DNA of 64,000 bases from Ewingella americana ATCC 33852 (GCF_000735345.1 NZ_JMPJ01000063.1:35385-99384); one strand, 5' to 3'; positions 43,250 to 53,153 are shown, numbered from the stretch's first letter. Notes: generated by a model from the sequence alone, not told the origin. A program made the numbers and translations.

Positions 43250-43514
43250 GGATTTCCTAATTGGTTGGGGCTGATATTGCTCCTATAACAGCATAGAAAA
43301 TAGCAGAGATCTTGAAGACTTTATTTCGCAGAAACGGGTTATTGTAAGCAGAACTTTCGGCGCAATAAACGTCAGGAAAAAAGAGAATTAGACAAAGGTT
43401 GTTACTAACAAATGGCGCTAAATGCCGGGCGAATGGCGTTCGTTTAATAAGCCAGTGCTTTACTGATTCAAGTACCAGAACCCACCAGAAAAGCATGATT
43501 GATGAGGGCCAGTT

Positions 43515-44321
43515 ATGACGGTAAAAATGCAGTGGATGATTCAGCGTAAAAGCACCCTATTCAGCGCCCTGTTGCTGGCACTGAGCAGCGCCAACGCCTT
43601 TGCCGAAGGGGGACAAAATACCCCCGCTAAAAATTTTCCCATCCTGAAAGACGCCTATATTTTGCAGGCTTTTGACAGCAGTAAAAAACCCAATGAAGAG
43701 CCGATCACCAGCGGCCTGAAAAACAGCTATTTTTACAGCAACTGCGCCGACGCCGAACGCTGCGACTCCGCCATTCCGCAGGGCGCGACCATGTTCAGAG
43801 CGCCGTCGGGCTTTGGCTCCACGCCGCACAGCGAGTTTCCACGCGCCGAACTCCGTGCCAAGAAAAACTTCGTCAACGGCGACGACTTCACTAACACCCA
43901 GACCGGCTCGGTGTATATCGTCAAAAATCCCGACACCAAATCCATCATCTTTGCCCAGATCCACGGCGACAAACCGGGCGGCTCGGAGCTGCTGAAACTG
44001 CGCTGGCAGAACGGCGACATCGTTGCGGGCGTCAAACCGCATTATGGCGATAAAGAGCAGCGCACCACCCTGCTCTCCGGAGTGGGTTTAAAAGACAAAA
44101 TCGACTATAAAATCGAAGCCAAAGGCAGCAAAAGCGAGATAAAAGTCACCGTCGAAACCACGGCAGACGGCAAGACCAGCAAGAAAACTTTCAGCTATCC
44201 AAAAGAGAGCTGGCAAGGCATCGAGTTGTACTTCAAAGCGGGGAATTATAACCAAGATTCCAGCAGCGACGGCTCAGAAGCCGTGGTCGCTTATGGCGCG
44301 CTGGATGTGAGTTATCGGTGA
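43515..44321 (+). CDS. Alginate lyase, polysaccharide lyase family 7
   Basis: 268 residues with a signal peptide (cleavage about residue 30, SANAFA). The three PL7 signature regions are present: RAELR (110-114), QIH (148-150; the QIH type is usually linked with polyguluronate preference) and YFKAGNYNQ (239-247) with the catalytic Tyr. PL7 enzymes cut alginate by beta-elimination. In plant-associated bacteria the substrate may be algal or Pseudomonas alginate; no alginate uptake or catabolic genes are nearby. It stands between the esterase-like gene and ecotin as a single-gene unit. Confidence 0.95.
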   Translation: MTVKMQWMIQRKSTLFSALLLALSSANAFAEGGQNTPAKNFPILKDAYILQAFDSSKKPNEEPITSGLKNSYFYSNCADAERCDSAIPQGATMFRAPSGFGSTPHSEFPRAELRAKKNFVNGDDFTNTQTGSVYIVKNPDTKSIIFAQIHGDKPGGSELLKLRWQNGDIVAGVKPHYGDKEQRTTLLSGVGLKDKIDYKIEAKGSKSEIKVTVETTADGKTSKKTFSYPKESWQGIELYFKAGNYNQDSSSDGSEAVVAYGALDVSYR

Positions 44322-44326
44322 TAGCC

Positions 44327-44352
44327 AATGAGGGGCAGCGCTGCCCCTCATT
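44327..44352. terminator. Perfect 26-base palindrome between alginate lyase and ecotin genes
   Basis: AATGAGGGGCAGC / GCTGCCCCTCATT forms a 13-base-pair stem between two converging genes, 5 bases after the lyase stop. No T run on either strand except TTGATT, so efficiency is uncertain. Confidence 0.6.
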
Positions 44353-44367
44353 GATTGCAGATGCGAC

Positions 44368-44886
44368 TTACTTCGCTTCTGCCGTCTTCACATTATTATC
44401 CGTGGTCCAGACGCGGTATTTCACTTCCACATCTTTTGGGGTGTAGACCACGATTGGCAGCTTGCTGTTGTAGCGATCGAAGGTCTGGTCGCCGAGGTTC
44501 GCGGCGATGAACTTCTTGGTTTTGGTCTGGTTCGGGCAGGCCATCATGGTGGAAGCCGGGGAAGAGAGCTGCTCCAGCACCAGATAATCGTAGCCCCAGC
44601 CTTGCAGCGTTTTGCTGGTCAGCTTGCCGCCCATCATGTGGCGGTTGCAGTCCACTTCTAAGGTTTTACCAATCAGCAGTTCAACCTTGAAATTATCCTC
44701 ATTTTCCAGCTTCGGCAGGTAAATCACCTGACGAACCATCCCCTTTTCAGCCTGCGGATAAGGTGCGACTTTCTCCAGCGGCAGCTTGCTGATGTCTGCT
44801 GTGTCACCCGTTGCCGCCGCCATCGAATTAGCAGAGAGAGCCATCATCATTCCAGACAGTGCCAAGGCCATGAGTTTCATATTCAA
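44368..44886 (-). CDS. eco: Ecotin, periplasmic serine protease inhibitor
   Basis: 172 residues with a signal peptide (about 1-23). The ecotin fold is recognisable in [36 protein letters not shown], and the reactive loop [12 protein letters not shown], where the P1 residue is the first or second Met as in E. coli ecotin; two Cys form the usual disulphide. It inhibits trypsin-, chymotrypsin- and elastase-like proteases from outside the cell, which protects against host digestive or defence enzymes. Confidence 0.96.
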   Translation of the reverse strand: MNMKLMALALSGMMMALSANSMAAATGDTADISKLPLEKVAPYPQAEKGMVRQVIYLPKLENEDNFKVELLIGKTLEVDCNRHMMGGKLTSKTLQGWGYDYLVLEQLSSPASTMMACPNQTKTKKFIAANLGDQTFDRYNSKLPIVVYTPKDVEVKYRVWTTDNNVKTAEAK

Positions 44887-45033
44887 TCCCTATGTTTGTG
44901 TTCTCTGAGAACCTTTCTCAGATGAAAGAATTACTTCGGTGAGTTTTTTTAGCATAAATGATTGGTTATATCAAAATTCATAGCGGTAATTTTACGTAAA
45001 TCATTAATCATCGGGATCATGTAAAACCCTTTG

Positions 45034-45285
45034 CTACTTTTTCCCTGTTTCTTTCACCGGCAAACCCCGCTTAGCTCTAGAACCTAGGAGCCGCAGGTTA
45101 TACCGACTATTCTCCCGCCCTCGGCGCTTGAGCAGCATTAAGCCAAGCCGAATTCTTGTCGAGTAATAATTCAGCACCAAAAGAGTGGGAAAAAGGATAA
45201 GCCATGGCAGTAAATGACGCAGCCGATGCAGGGTAAAAATATGGCCTAATGCCCGTCTGGCGTAATCGATGAATATCAGCGTCAT
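45034..45285 (-). CDS. Small putative membrane protein, uncertain
   Basis: 83 residues from MTLIFIDYARR, with AGGAA 8 bases upstream. One hydrophobic helix (about 26-42, LPWLILFPTLLVLNYY) separates a basic N-terminal part from a strongly basic C-terminal tail. I do not recognise it. The good ribosome-binding site favours a gene; the lack of a known relative and of an operon partner argues for caution. It lies in the otherwise empty 500-base gap between ecotin and the sensor kinase genes. Confidence 0.35.
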   Translation of the reverse strand: MTLIFIDYARRALGHIFTLHRLRHLLPWLILFPTLLVLNYYSTRIRLGLMLLKRRGRENSRYNLRLLGSRAKRGLPVKETGKK

Positions 45286-45398
45286 AACACGGTTCCTGAA
45301 TAGCAATGACGCTATTCAACTCAAACCGTGTCCAGACTTACGCGATGTTTCATCAAGGATGTATCAAGACGGGCAATTATTGTTGCCCGCCTCGACCA

Positions 45399-46583
45399 TC
45401 AGAGTGATGAGGTTAAAAAGGAAGGTAAAAAGATCGAGATAAGTAATCCACCAGTTTCCGGCTGGGTGGCCTTAATGGTGCCCCCATGCGCCTGACATAT
45501 CGCGCGTGCAATGGAAAGTCCGAGGCCGCATCCGCCAGAATGGCGCGCCCGCGAGGAATCTGCTCGGGTGAAACGCTCGAAAATCGTCGGCAAAAACTCA
45601 GTTGGCACGCCCGGACCATAATCGCGAAATGTTATTTCGTGGCCCCGATCATTCTTGGCAATGTCAATCACCAGACGTCCGCCCTCTGCGGCGTAGCGCA
45701 AAGCATTTTCCATCAGAATGGTGAATACTTGCCCAAGGCGGAATGGGTCGCCGGTATAACGACATTGGGCCGGCGCGTTAACCGTGATTGCCATACCTGC
45801 TGCGGTGGCCTGCGGCTTTAACCAAATTACCCGTTCATGCAGAATATCGGTCAAATTAGTGGCGCTTTTACTGAGTTTCAGCTGGCCGGCATCTGCCAGT
45901 GAAAGCAGAAGAAGTTCATCGGAAAGTCGGCTCAGATACTGCAACTGCTTCATGACCATCTGAAGCTGCTGAGGTTCGGCGGCAAAAACCCCGTCGATCA
46001 TGCCCTGTAGCCTCCCCATCGCGGCAGTTAAGGGTGAACGCAGCTCATGGGCCATGGCTACGTGAGATGCGCGAAGTTCACGGTCATAACGTTCAAGTTG
46101 CTGGGTCATGACATTGAAATCTTCCGTCAGCCGGATGAGCTCCATCGGCACCTTTTCCGCCACCACGGCTCGCGTGCCAAACTCCCCTCGCGCCACGGCA
46201 CCGGCGGCATTAGCCAGTTGGCTGACCTGCGCCGAGAGAGGCCGCGCGGCACGTAGCCCCAGTACAATGATAAAAGGGATAACAATCAGAACCAGAATGC
46301 CCACCATCGCCCAATCCGAGGTGGCAATGGTGGGCTCCGAATAGCGTAGACCCCAGCCTTGATCGACAATTTGATGGAAACGGGCCGGATTCAATTCCGG
46401 CTGGTCACGCAATAACGCAAACTCAGCTCGCATCTCCGGCGACATATGCGAGATTATCCAGAAATTGAGAATGCCGTAGCTTAGCCACATACACAGGGCG
46501 ATCAAAACGACAGAGCTGATAGCTAATGCTAAAACACGGACGCAAATCCAGCGCCAGAGGGACTGCGGTTGTGTACTTCTCAT
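45399..46583 (-). CDS. Sensor histidine kinase (BaeS/OmpR-partner type)
   Basis: 394 residues: membrane helix (about 15-38), short periplasmic loop (about 45-88), second helix (about 92-112), HAMP (about 112-165), dimerisation and phosphotransfer domain with His 179 in MAHELRSPL, and ATPase domain with N box MENALRYA, DYGPGVP, and GGCGLGLSI. It phosphorylates the response regulator encoded just upstream; the two genes overlap by 4 bases (ATGA). The signal is unknown. The periplasmic loop is short, which often goes with membrane or cationic-compound sensing. Confidence 0.93.
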   Translation of the reverse strand: MRSTQPQSLWRWICVRVLALAISSVVLIALCMWLSYGILNFWIISHMSPEMRAEFALLRDQPELNPARFHQIVDQGWGLRYSEPTIATSDWAMVGILVLIVIPFIIVLGLRAARPLSAQVSQLANAAGAVARGEFGTRAVVAEKVPMELIRLTEDFNVMTQQLERYDRELRASHVAMAHELRSPLTAAMGRLQGMIDGVFAAEPQQLQMVMKQLQYLSRLSDELLLLSLADAGQLKLSKSATNLTDILHERVIWLKPQATAAGMAITVNAPAQCRYTGDPFRLGQVFTILMENALRYAAEGGRLVIDIAKNDRGHEITFRDYGPGVPTEFLPTIFERFTRADSSRARHSGGCGLGLSIARAICQAHGGTIKATQPETGGLLISIFLPSFLTSSL

Positions 46584-47275
46584 GGTTGCCTGAACCTATA
46601 ACCGACCGAGCGGACATTGATCAGCACATCAAAAACCCCTGCCGATTCGAGTTTTTTACGTAAGTTGTAGACGTGTGTATCCACCACTCTCTCCAGCGCC
46701 TCGCTGTCCGGCAGGCAACGTTCCAGTAACTCTTGGCGGGTAAAAGCGCGGGTTGGCGCGCGCATTAGCACCACTAGCAATGCGAATTCAGTGGGCGTCA
46801 GCTCAAGCCCAGATGAACTTCCGGCATCATCCGTTACCTTAACTGCCATCGACTCAACATCAATCTCCAGCCTCTGCCAACGTAAAATCTGCTCTTGGCG
46901 ATGTTGTGGCGCGACGCGCCTTAACACAGCCTGAACCCGCGCCACCACCTCGCCGGGATTGTAGGGCTTCACCACATAGTCGTCCGCTCCGTAACGCAGA
47001 GCACCGATTCGGTCCGGCGCCTCCCCCATGGCCGAAACCATAATCACCGGGGTATCGCTTTTACGGCGCAGCGTTGACAGCACTTCAGTACCATTCATAC
47101 CGGGCAGCATGACATCAAGCAGGATAATGTCAGGCTTCCAGCTGCGAGCCTTATCCAGACCGCATAAACCGTCGCCGGAAATGGCTACGTCATAATTTTC
47201 GCGATCAAGATAAGCCTCGAGCACGCTGGCGGCGTCAGCATCATCCTCGATAATCAGCACTCTTTTTTTCTGCAT
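46580..47275 (-). CDS. OmpR/PhoB-family response regulator
   Basis: 231 residues from MQKKRVLIIEDDADA; an in-frame start 28 codons earlier is not supported. Receiver domain with acidic pair EDD (10-12), phosphorylated Asp 54 in ILLDVMLPGM and Lys in VVKPYNP; winged-helix DNA-binding domain from about residue 130 (ELTPTEFALLVVLM, ERVVDTHVYNLRKKLE). It precedes its kinase gene in the same operon and diverges from the MipA-like gene, which is the most likely target. Confidence 0.94.
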   Translation of the reverse strand: MQKKRVLIIEDDADAASVLEAYLDRENYDVAISGDGLCGLDKARSWKPDIILLDVMLPGMNGTEVLSTLRRKSDTPVIMVSAMGEAPDRIGALRYGADDYVVKPYNPGEVVARVQAVLRRVAPQHRQEQILRWQRLEIDVESMAVKVTDDAGSSSGLELTPTEFALLVVLMRAPTRAFTRQELLERCLPDSEALERVVDTHVYNLRKKLESAGVFDVLINVRSVGYRFRQP

Positions 47276-47389
47276 TTGAACGACCTTGACAGTTTCTTCA
47301 TAAAACCCAAGCAGATTATTGACACAATGGCGCCACACTTCCTGCATCAAACGCACCATTAATCTGTTGTTGAGCCCAACCCCGTGGGA

Positions 47390-48190
47390 ATGAGAAACCT
47401 AATGATATCCAGAAAACTTATTATGCCTATGGCCTATATTGCCTTTGCGAGCAGCATCACAACCGCGCAAGCCGGCGAGACAAGCCCCTCAGAATCCACC
47501 GTGACTTTGGGGATTGGGGCACAAAACGCACCGGCTTACAGCGGCTCGGAGAAGCGCCGCACTGATGTATTACCCGTCATTCAGGCACGCCAAGGCGCCG
47601 TGTTTTTCGATTCACTCAAAGGTATCGGCTACGACCTGCAAAGCGAAAATGGGTTGTATCTGGAACATACGCTGGGCTACCAGTTGGGTCGTGCTGACAA
47701 AAAATCCAGCTGGCGTGATGGCTCGGACAGGCTAAAAGGCATGGGCAATATTAAAGCGGCCCTTAATACCGCGATAGCGGTGGGCTGGCAAGCCACCTCG
47801 TGGCTTTCGCTGGAGGGCAAAGCCACACTGCCCCTGACTGATGGACAAGGGGGACAATATCAAACTTCGGTGACAGTGGTGCCGTGGCAGGATGAGAGCG
47901 ATACCGTGGCGTTTGAATCCGCCGCGCTGTTTGGCGATCGCCGTTACATGAAGACATTTTATGGCGTGAGCGAACAACAAAGTGCGCGCAGCGGCTATGC
48001 AGCTTATCAGCCCGGCGGCGGGCTGTACGGCGTCGAAAGTGACCTGACGTGGAGCCATCAGTTAACGCCCCACTGGTCGACGATGATGAATGTTGGTTAC
48101 ACATGGCTGAATGATCATGCTTCAGATAGCCCGATAGTGTTCCGGCGTAATCAGGTGAGTACCTCGGCGGCGGTGCTTTACACCTTCTAA
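47390..48190 (+). CDS. MipA/OmpV-family outer-membrane protein
   Basis: 266 residues with a signal peptide ending about SITTAQA. The mature protein begins with the family pattern VTLGIGAQNAPAYSGSEKRRTDVLPVIQAR and ends in a beta-strand with terminal Phe (VLYTF), as expected of a barrel protein. MipA-type proteins scaffold murein synthesis enzymes or act as outer-membrane porin-like proteins induced by compounds; homologues often sit beside two-component systems, as here. The start is uncertain (47384 GTG, 47390 ATG or 47402 ATG); the choice does not alter the signal peptide core. Confidence 0.9.
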   Translation: MRNLMISRKLIMPMAYIAFASSITTAQAGETSPSESTVTLGIGAQNAPAYSGSEKRRTDVLPVIQARQGAVFFDSLKGIGYDLQSENGLYLEHTLGYQLGRADKKSSWRDGSDRLKGMGNIKAALNTAIAVGWQATSWLSLEGKATLPLTDGQGGQYQTSVTVVPWQDESDTVAFESAALFGDRRYMKTFYGVSEQQSARSGYAAYQPGGGLYGVESDLTWSHQLTPHWSTMMNVGYTWLNDHASDSPIVFRRNQVSTSAAVLYTF

Positions 48191-48304
48191 GGCGAATAAA
48201 TTGTCTTGGGTGACAATAAATTCAGGCGGCCGAAACAACTCGGCCAGCCTATTCCTCTTTCGCGATGTTCGGAGCTTTTAATTCTCCCAACAGTAGTGAT
48301 TAAC

Positions 48305-48748
48305 ATGACAAATAAAGAAGAGTTTCAGTTATCTATCGTCATTAATGTCTTAGCTTGGCTCGACGAAAATATTACTCAGGGACTGACTATTCATTCTATC
48401 GCGGAATACTCCGGGTATTCTCACTGGCATCTACAACGCATATTTAAAAAATATACTGGCGTGACGCTCGGTAGTTATATCAGCAAAAGGCAATTGTACT
48501 TCGCCGCACTCGACCTGCTTGGCCAAGAGAAAGATATCGTGCTGGTCGCCATGAAATATGGCTATGAATCACAACAGACCTTCACCCGCGCATTTAAATC
48601 TAGATTACGGGTCAATCCGGGCAGAGTGAAAAGATTCACTCCGACACAAGCCGAAGACTTTACCCAGCAAACATTGAAAAAAATGTTTGCGTTAAATGCC
48701 CCTGTTAAGAGATTCAATAATATACCGGACATCGGCTTGGCGGCCTGA
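48305..48748 (+). CDS. AraC-family regulator of the MarA/SoxS/RamA type
   Basis: 147 residues from MTNKEEFQLS. Essentially a free-standing AraC DNA-binding domain: first helix-turn-helix LTIHSIAEYSGYSHWHLQRI and second IVLVAMKYGYESQQTFTRAF, followed by the conserved FTPTQ-like turn. About 35 extra residues follow the domain compared with MarA (127) and SoxS (107). Such regulators control efflux, porin and stress genes. The target is unknown. It follows the MipA gene by 114 bases on the same strand. Confidence 0.9.
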   Translation: MTNKEEFQLSIVINVLAWLDENITQGLTIHSIAEYSGYSHWHLQRIFKKYTGVTLGSYISKRQLYFAALDLLGQEKDIVLVAMKYGYESQQTFTRAFKSRLRVNPGRVKRFTPTQAEDFTQQTLKKMFALNAPVKRFNNIPDIGLAA

Positions 48749-48931
48749 AGGACGACTTTATTCGCGGATTGTGTTGTCAGGGTCAAGTGCATAGAAAGGG
48801 TTCGTCGCTATACTCAGCTTTCACCGAATCTTCTTTCGAGCACACCAAGAAATTCAATTCACAGTCTAGTGAACACGACACTTGAGATAAAACGAGTTGG
48901 GATGAAACTGAAGTAACTCTTTGATTTGAAA

Positions 48932-49008
48932 TGGTACGCCCTACAGGGCTCGAACCTGTGACCTACGGCTTAGAAGGCCGTTGCTCTATCCAACTGAGCT
49001 AAGGGCGC
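48932..49008 (-). tRNA. argU: tRNA-Arg (anticodon UCU)
   Basis: 77 bases read on the minus strand: acceptor stem GCGCCCT with AGGGCGT, D arm, anticodon loop CTTCTAA (anticodon TCT), T arm GGTTCGAACC-type and encoded CCA end. It reads the rare AGA codon. The sequence is close to E. coli argU, which also lies near folD. Its 3' end points toward the accessory left part of the window. No integrase gene or repeat of the tRNA end is visible in the window. Confidence 0.97.
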
Positions 49009-49168
49009 ATTGCAGTCCCGGATGGGAGCGTTGCGGACTCGGATTATACGGGCAGACCGCGGTGAGTCAATGGCTTTCGAACTCACTGCTTAATGACTGA
49101 ACAATTTGCGATAATTTATCAGCCATTACGCGCCCTGCCCGTTTTTTTCCGTGCAAAATCAATCGGTA

Positions 49169-50080
49169 CTATTTTTCTGAATTGATGGCGGCCAAAATCA
49201 CGCGGGATGAGGCGTGGTAGGCGATATTCTCATAGGCCGTGAGTTCTGGCATCAAGGTTTGCACCACGCCGCGTTTGCCGATGACCGCCGGTTGGCCGAT
49301 ATACACCTTGAGGTTTTCATCCCACGCCGACACCGGATAGACGCTGTTGGCATCCGACAGAATGACGTCCACCAGCCTTGCCGTCGCGGTGGCGATGCCG
49401 AAACTGGTCCAGCCTTTGCCCTGTAGAATATCCCAGCCGCCGCCGCGCACTCTATCGTCCATCTGCGCCCAATCCACGTCGCGATCGCCCGCCAGTTCGG
49501 CTACCGGGCGGCCGCCGAGGCGCACGGTGCTCCAGGCGACAAACTGCGACTCGCCGTGTTCACCCAGCACGTAGCCAGTCACGCTTTTTGGGTCGAAGCC
49601 AAAGAACTCCCCCACCACGCGCTTCATGCGAGCGGTGTCCAGCGACGTACCTGTGCCGAGCACCTGACTGTGCGGGAAGCCGCTGGTTTGCTGAATGATT
49701 TGGGTAATGACGTCGCACGGATTGGTGATGTTGAGGATGACACCATCAAAGCCGCTGGCAATCACCTGCGGAATCACTTGCCGAACCGCCGCGCGGGTCT
49801 CGGCCAGCTCCTCCAGCCGGTCTTCGCGCAGCAGGGTTTTTGGCCCTACGGCGACCACCAGCACGTCGGCATCATGCAGTTCGGCGTAGTCATTCGCCAA
49901 AACTTTGACCCGCGAAGAGACTAGCGAGGCCATGTCACGCAGTTCTAATGCCTGACTTGTAGCCTTAGGCTGATTTTCATCCAGCAGGACGATGACGTCA
50001 CATAAGCCTTGTGTAACCAGAGAAAAAGCGACGTCAGCACCGACATGGCCAGCGCCGACAATACCCACTTTACGTACCAT
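49169..50080 (-). CDS. L-lactate/L-2-hydroxyisocaproate dehydrogenase-like enzyme
   Basis: 303 residues of the lactate/malate dehydrogenase family. NAD-binding GAGHVGADVAF, catalytic His in LGEHGESQ, substrate-binding Arg in GTSLDTARM and the NITNPCD segment are all present. The specificity loop reads GPKTLLREDRLEE, without the usual arrangement of lactate or malate enzymes, which together with GTGTSLDT suggests an L-2-hydroxyacid dehydrogenase such as L-HicDH. It reduces 2-oxoacids with NADH. It is a single gene between tRNA-Arg and folD. Confidence 0.9.
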   Translation of the reverse strand: MVRKVGIVGAGHVGADVAFSLVTQGLCDVIVLLDENQPKATSQALELRDMASLVSSRVKVLANDYAELHDADVLVVAVGPKTLLREDRLEELAETRAAVRQVIPQVIASGFDGVILNITNPCDVITQIIQQTSGFPHSQVLGTGTSLDTARMKRVVGEFFGFDPKSVTGYVLGEHGESQFVAWSTVRLGGRPVAELAGDRDVDWAQMDDRVRGGGWDILQGKGWTSFGIATATARLVDVILSDANSVYPVSAWDENLKVYIGQPAVIGKRGVVQTLMPELTAYENIAYHASSRVILAAINSEK

Positions 50081-50262
50081 CTTGTTTTATCCTTATTATT
50101 TTGATGTTGTGCCTTTTTAAAATAGCTATTTTTTAACCACAAGTCGTAACAAAACTGCGGCTATTTTTATGCTGAAGATCATTCAACGCCTGACAGCGCC
50201 TCTCGCTTCTGCCAAAATAGCGCCATCCCCCTGCATTTACTCATTGATGGATTTACTCCCTA

Positions 50263-51129
50263 ATGTCAGCAAAGATTATTGACGGTAAAACGATTGCGCA
50301 GCAGGTTAGAAGCGAAGTTGCGGAAAAAGTTAAACAACGAATTGCAGCCGGAAAACGCGTTCCAGGCTTAGCCGTTGTTCTGGTGGGTGAGAACCCGGCC
50401 TCGCAAATTTATGTCGCCAACAAGCGTCGCTCTTGCGAAGAAGTGGGCTTCCTGTCGCGCTCTTATGATTTGCCGATGACCACCACCGAAGGTGAGTTGC
50501 TCAAATTGATTGATGAGCTGAATAACGACAGCGATATCGACGGCATTTTGGTGCAACTTCCGCTGCCAGCGGGCATCGATAACGTCAAAGTGTTAGAAAG
50601 CATCCGCCCAGACAAAGACGTCGATGGCTTCCACCCTTATAACGTTGGCCGCCTGTGCCAGCGCGCGCCGACCCTGCGCCCATGCACCCCGCGCGGCATC
50701 GTCACCCTGCTCGAGCGTTATGGCATCGACACTTACGGCCTCAACGCCGTGGTGATAGGCGCGTCCAACATCGTGGGCCGTCCGATGAGCATGGAATTAC
50801 TGCTGGCGGGCTGCACGACTACCGTCACCCATCGCTTCACCAAAAACCTGCGTCATCACGTTGAACACGCCGATCTGGTGGTGGTTGCGGTCGGCAAACC
50901 GGGCTTTATTCCGGGTGAATGGATAAAACCGGGCGCAATCGTGGTGGATGTGGGTATTAACCGGCTGGAAGATGGTAAAGTTGTCGGCGATGTGGAATTT
51001 GATGCCGCCGCCGAGCGTGCTTCATTTATTACACCGGTGCCGGGCGGCGTAGGCCCGATGACGGTCGCGACGCTGATTCAAAATACCTTGCAAGCCTGCG
51101 AGGAATACCACGACATCAGCGCCAACTAA
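50263..51129 (+). CDS. folD: FolD, methylene-tetrahydrofolate dehydrogenase/cyclohydrolase
   Basis: 288 residues, same as E. coli FolD. The conserved catalytic Lys lies in [13 protein letters not shown], followed by QLPLPAGID, the NADP-binding [15 protein letters not shown] and the signature [12 protein letters not shown]. It interconverts 5,10-methylene- and 10-formyl-tetrahydrofolate in one-carbon metabolism. It precedes ybcJ, as in many enterobacteria. Confidence 0.98.
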   Translation: MSAKIIDGKTIAQQVRSEVAEKVKQRIAAGKRVPGLAVVLVGENPASQIYVANKRRSCEEVGFLSRSYDLPMTTTEGELLKLIDELNNDSDIDGILVQLPLPAGIDNVKVLESIRPDKDVDGFHPYNVGRLCQRAPTLRPCTPRGIVTLLERYGIDTYGLNAVVIGASNIVGRPMSMELLLAGCTTTVTHRFTKNLRHHVEHADLVVVAVGKPGFIPGEWIKPGAIVVDVGINRLEDGKVVGDVEFDAAAERASFITPVPGGVGPMTVATLIQNTLQACEEYHDISAN

Positions 51130-51157
51130 AAATCTGTAATTGATAAGTCAGGAATAC

Positions 51158-51379
51158 ATGGAAACTTTTTATCTCGAAAAACACCCGCACGTTGAACTGT
51201 GCGACCTGCTCAAGTTTATGGGCTGGTGTGAAAGCGGTGCCGCGGCCAAAGCCGTGATCGCCGAAGGTCAGGTGAAGGTCAACGGGCAGGTAGAAACCCG
51301 CAAACGTTGCAAAATTCTCGCCGACCAACAGGTCGAGTTCGCCAGCAGCAAGCTGGTGGTCAAAGCTTCTGCTGAATAA
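51158..51379 (+). CDS. ybcJ: YbcJ, S4-like RNA-binding protein
   Basis: 73 residues from METFYLEKHPHVELCDLLK; the E. coli protein is 70 residues and begins in the same way. The S4-like fold shows ESGAAAKAVIAEGQVKVNGQ and ETRKRCKI. It is a small RNA-binding protein, proposed to act on RNA, of uncertain function. It lies 28 bases after folD, probably in one operon, and is followed by a strong terminator. Confidence 0.93.
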   Translation: METFYLEKHPHVELCDLLKFMGWCESGAAAKAVIAEGQVKVNGQVETRKRCKILADQQVEFASSKLVVKASAE

Positions 51380-51396
51380 GCTCGGCTAAGACAATA

Positions 51397-51436
51397 AAAA
51401 AGCGCGGTGGAGAAATCCATCCGCGCTTTTTTTTAT
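51397..51436. terminator. Bidirectional terminator between ybcJ and cysS
   Basis: AAAGCGCGG / CCGCGCTTT stem with an inner TGGA/TCCA pairing, A6 on the left and T8 on the right; it serves both converging genes. Confidence 0.92.
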
Positions 51437-51476
51437 TTTAGAGCACTACCCGGGGGAAAAATGACAAGTAAATAGC

Positions 51477-52868
51477 TTATTTGCGACGCCAAGTGGTGCC
51501 TGCTGGGCCATCTTCCAACACAATTCCCATCTCATTCAGACGATCGCGAGCTTTGTCCGCCATACCCCAATCTTTGCTGGCGCGGGCGTCGTTACGCTGT
51601 TTGATCAAGGCTTCAATCTCAGCCACTTCGTCGTCGTTTTCTGCCTGAGCGCCGGATTGCAGGAACTGCTCTGGGTCTTTCTCCAGCAGGCCCAGCACGC
51701 CAGCTAACTGACGCAGTTCTGCCGCTAAGCCGTTGGCCGCGTTGATATCTTCCGCTTTCAGGCGATTGATGTCGCGCGCCATGTCGAACAGCACGGAGTA
51801 GGCTTCTGGGGTGTTGAAGTCGTCATCCATGGCGTCACGGAAGCGCGCCACGAAGGCTTCGCCACCGGCAGGTTTTGCCGCAGCGTCAGTGCCGCGCAGC
51901 GCGGTGTAGAGGCGCTCCAGCGAGGTACGCGCCAGTTTGAGGTTATCTTCGCTGTAGTTCAGCTGGCTGCGGTAGTGCGCGGACATCAGGAAGTAGCGCA
52001 CGCTTTCGGCGTCGTAATATTTCAGCACGTCGCGCACGGTGAAGAAGTTATCCAGCGATTTGGACATCTTTTCGCGGTCAATCATCACCATGCCGGAGTG
52101 CATCCACGTGTTCACATACGGGCCGTCGTGAGCACAGGTAGACTGGGCGATTTCGTTTTCATGGTGCGGGAACATCAGGTCAGAACCGCCGCCGTGAATG
52201 TCAAAATGCTCGCCCAGCTGCTTGCAGTTCATGGCTGAACACTCAATGTGCCAGCCCGGACGGCCTTCGCCCCACGGGGAAGTCCAGCTCGGTTCGCCCG
52301 GCTTGGACATCTTCCACAGCACGAAATCCATCGGGTTGCGTTTGACGTTAGCTTCAACTTCCACCCGCGCACCGGCTTGCAGCTGCTCGAGGTCCTGACG
52401 GGAAAGCGCGCCGTAGTCCGCATCGCTTTCCACCCAGAACATCACATCGCCATTAGAGGCCACGTAGGCGTGGTTGCGGTCGATAAGCTTCTGCACGATG
52501 TCGATGATTTCAGCAATATGGCCTGTGGCGCGTGGTTCTGCGTCTGGCGGCAGAATGCCAAGCGCGGCGAAGTCAGCGTGCATCTCGGCGATCATGCGGT
52601 CAGTCAGCGCGGTGAAGCTCTCGCCGTTCTCCGCAGCACGTTTGATAATTTTGTCGTCGATATCGGTGATATTGCGCACGTACTTCAGCGAATACCCGGC
52701 ATAACGCAGGTAACGCGCTACCACGTCAAATGATACGAAAGTACGACCATGACCAATATGACAGAGGTCGTAAACAGTTATCCCACACACGTACATACCG
52801 ACTTTACCGGCATGAATTGGCTTGAATTCCTCTTTTTGGCGACTCATGGTATTAAAAATCTTAAGCAT
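51477..52868 (-). CDS. cysS: CysS, cysteinyl-tRNA synthetase
   Basis: 463 residues from [15 protein letters not shown], the usual N-terminus; an in-frame start 12 codons upstream is not used. Class I synthetase motifs HIGH (in [11 protein letters not shown]) and KMSKS ([11 protein letters not shown]) are present, along with zinc ligands including Cys in YVCGITVY and [12 protein letters not shown]-type positions. It charges tRNA-Cys. Divergent from ppiB as in E. coli. Confidence 0.98.
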   Translation of the reverse strand: MLKIFNTMSRQKEEFKPIHAGKVGMYVCGITVYDLCHIGHGRTFVSFDVVARYLRYAGYSLKYVRNITDIDDKIIKRAAENGESFTALTDRMIAEMHADFAALGILPPDAEPRATGHIAEIIDIVQKLIDRNHAYVASNGDVMFWVESDADYGALSRQDLEQLQAGARVEVEANVKRNPMDFVLWKMSKPGEPSWTSPWGEGRPGWHIECSAMNCKQLGEHFDIHGGGSDLMFPHHENEIAQSTCAHDGPYVNTWMHSGMVMIDREKMSKSLDNFFTVRDVLKYYDAESVRYFLMSAHYRSQLNYSEDNLKLARTSLERLYTALRGTDAAAKPAGGEAFVARFRDAMDDDFNTPEAYSVLFDMARDINRLKAEDINAANGLAAELRQLAGVLGLLEKDPEQFLQSGAQAENDDEVAEIEALIKQRNDARASKDWGMADKARDRLNEMGIVLEDGPAGTTWRRK

Positions 52869-53153
52869 CAGGCTATTCCGTGTGTTGGGCATAGAAAACG
52901 TCAATTGTGGTCATAATATAACGAAAATGATTTCACCGAAACGGCATAAGCCGCCGCAGAGCGGCTTTCTCTGGTCATATTGTTATAAAGTAACACTTAA
53001 TGTTAGAGAGAAGGCGATTATCAGGCAACCCTTGTTTGTAAAGCGAGCAACTAAAACCCACGGCTGACGCCTGCTTTTGAGTTGTGGTATAAGAAAAGGC
53101 TATATTGGGGGCTCACACTGAGAGCACACATCAACATAAGCAGGATGATTATT

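Noticed and set aside
45286-45300. GGAACC on the minus strand before the small gene at 45034-45285
   Set aside because: The sequence 15-16 bases downstream (TATTCAT) does not match the -10 heptamer, and it would lie inside the gene.
48932-49008. Integrated element at tRNA-Arg
   Set aside because: No integrase, excisionase or repeated tRNA end is visible in the window, so no element is annotated.
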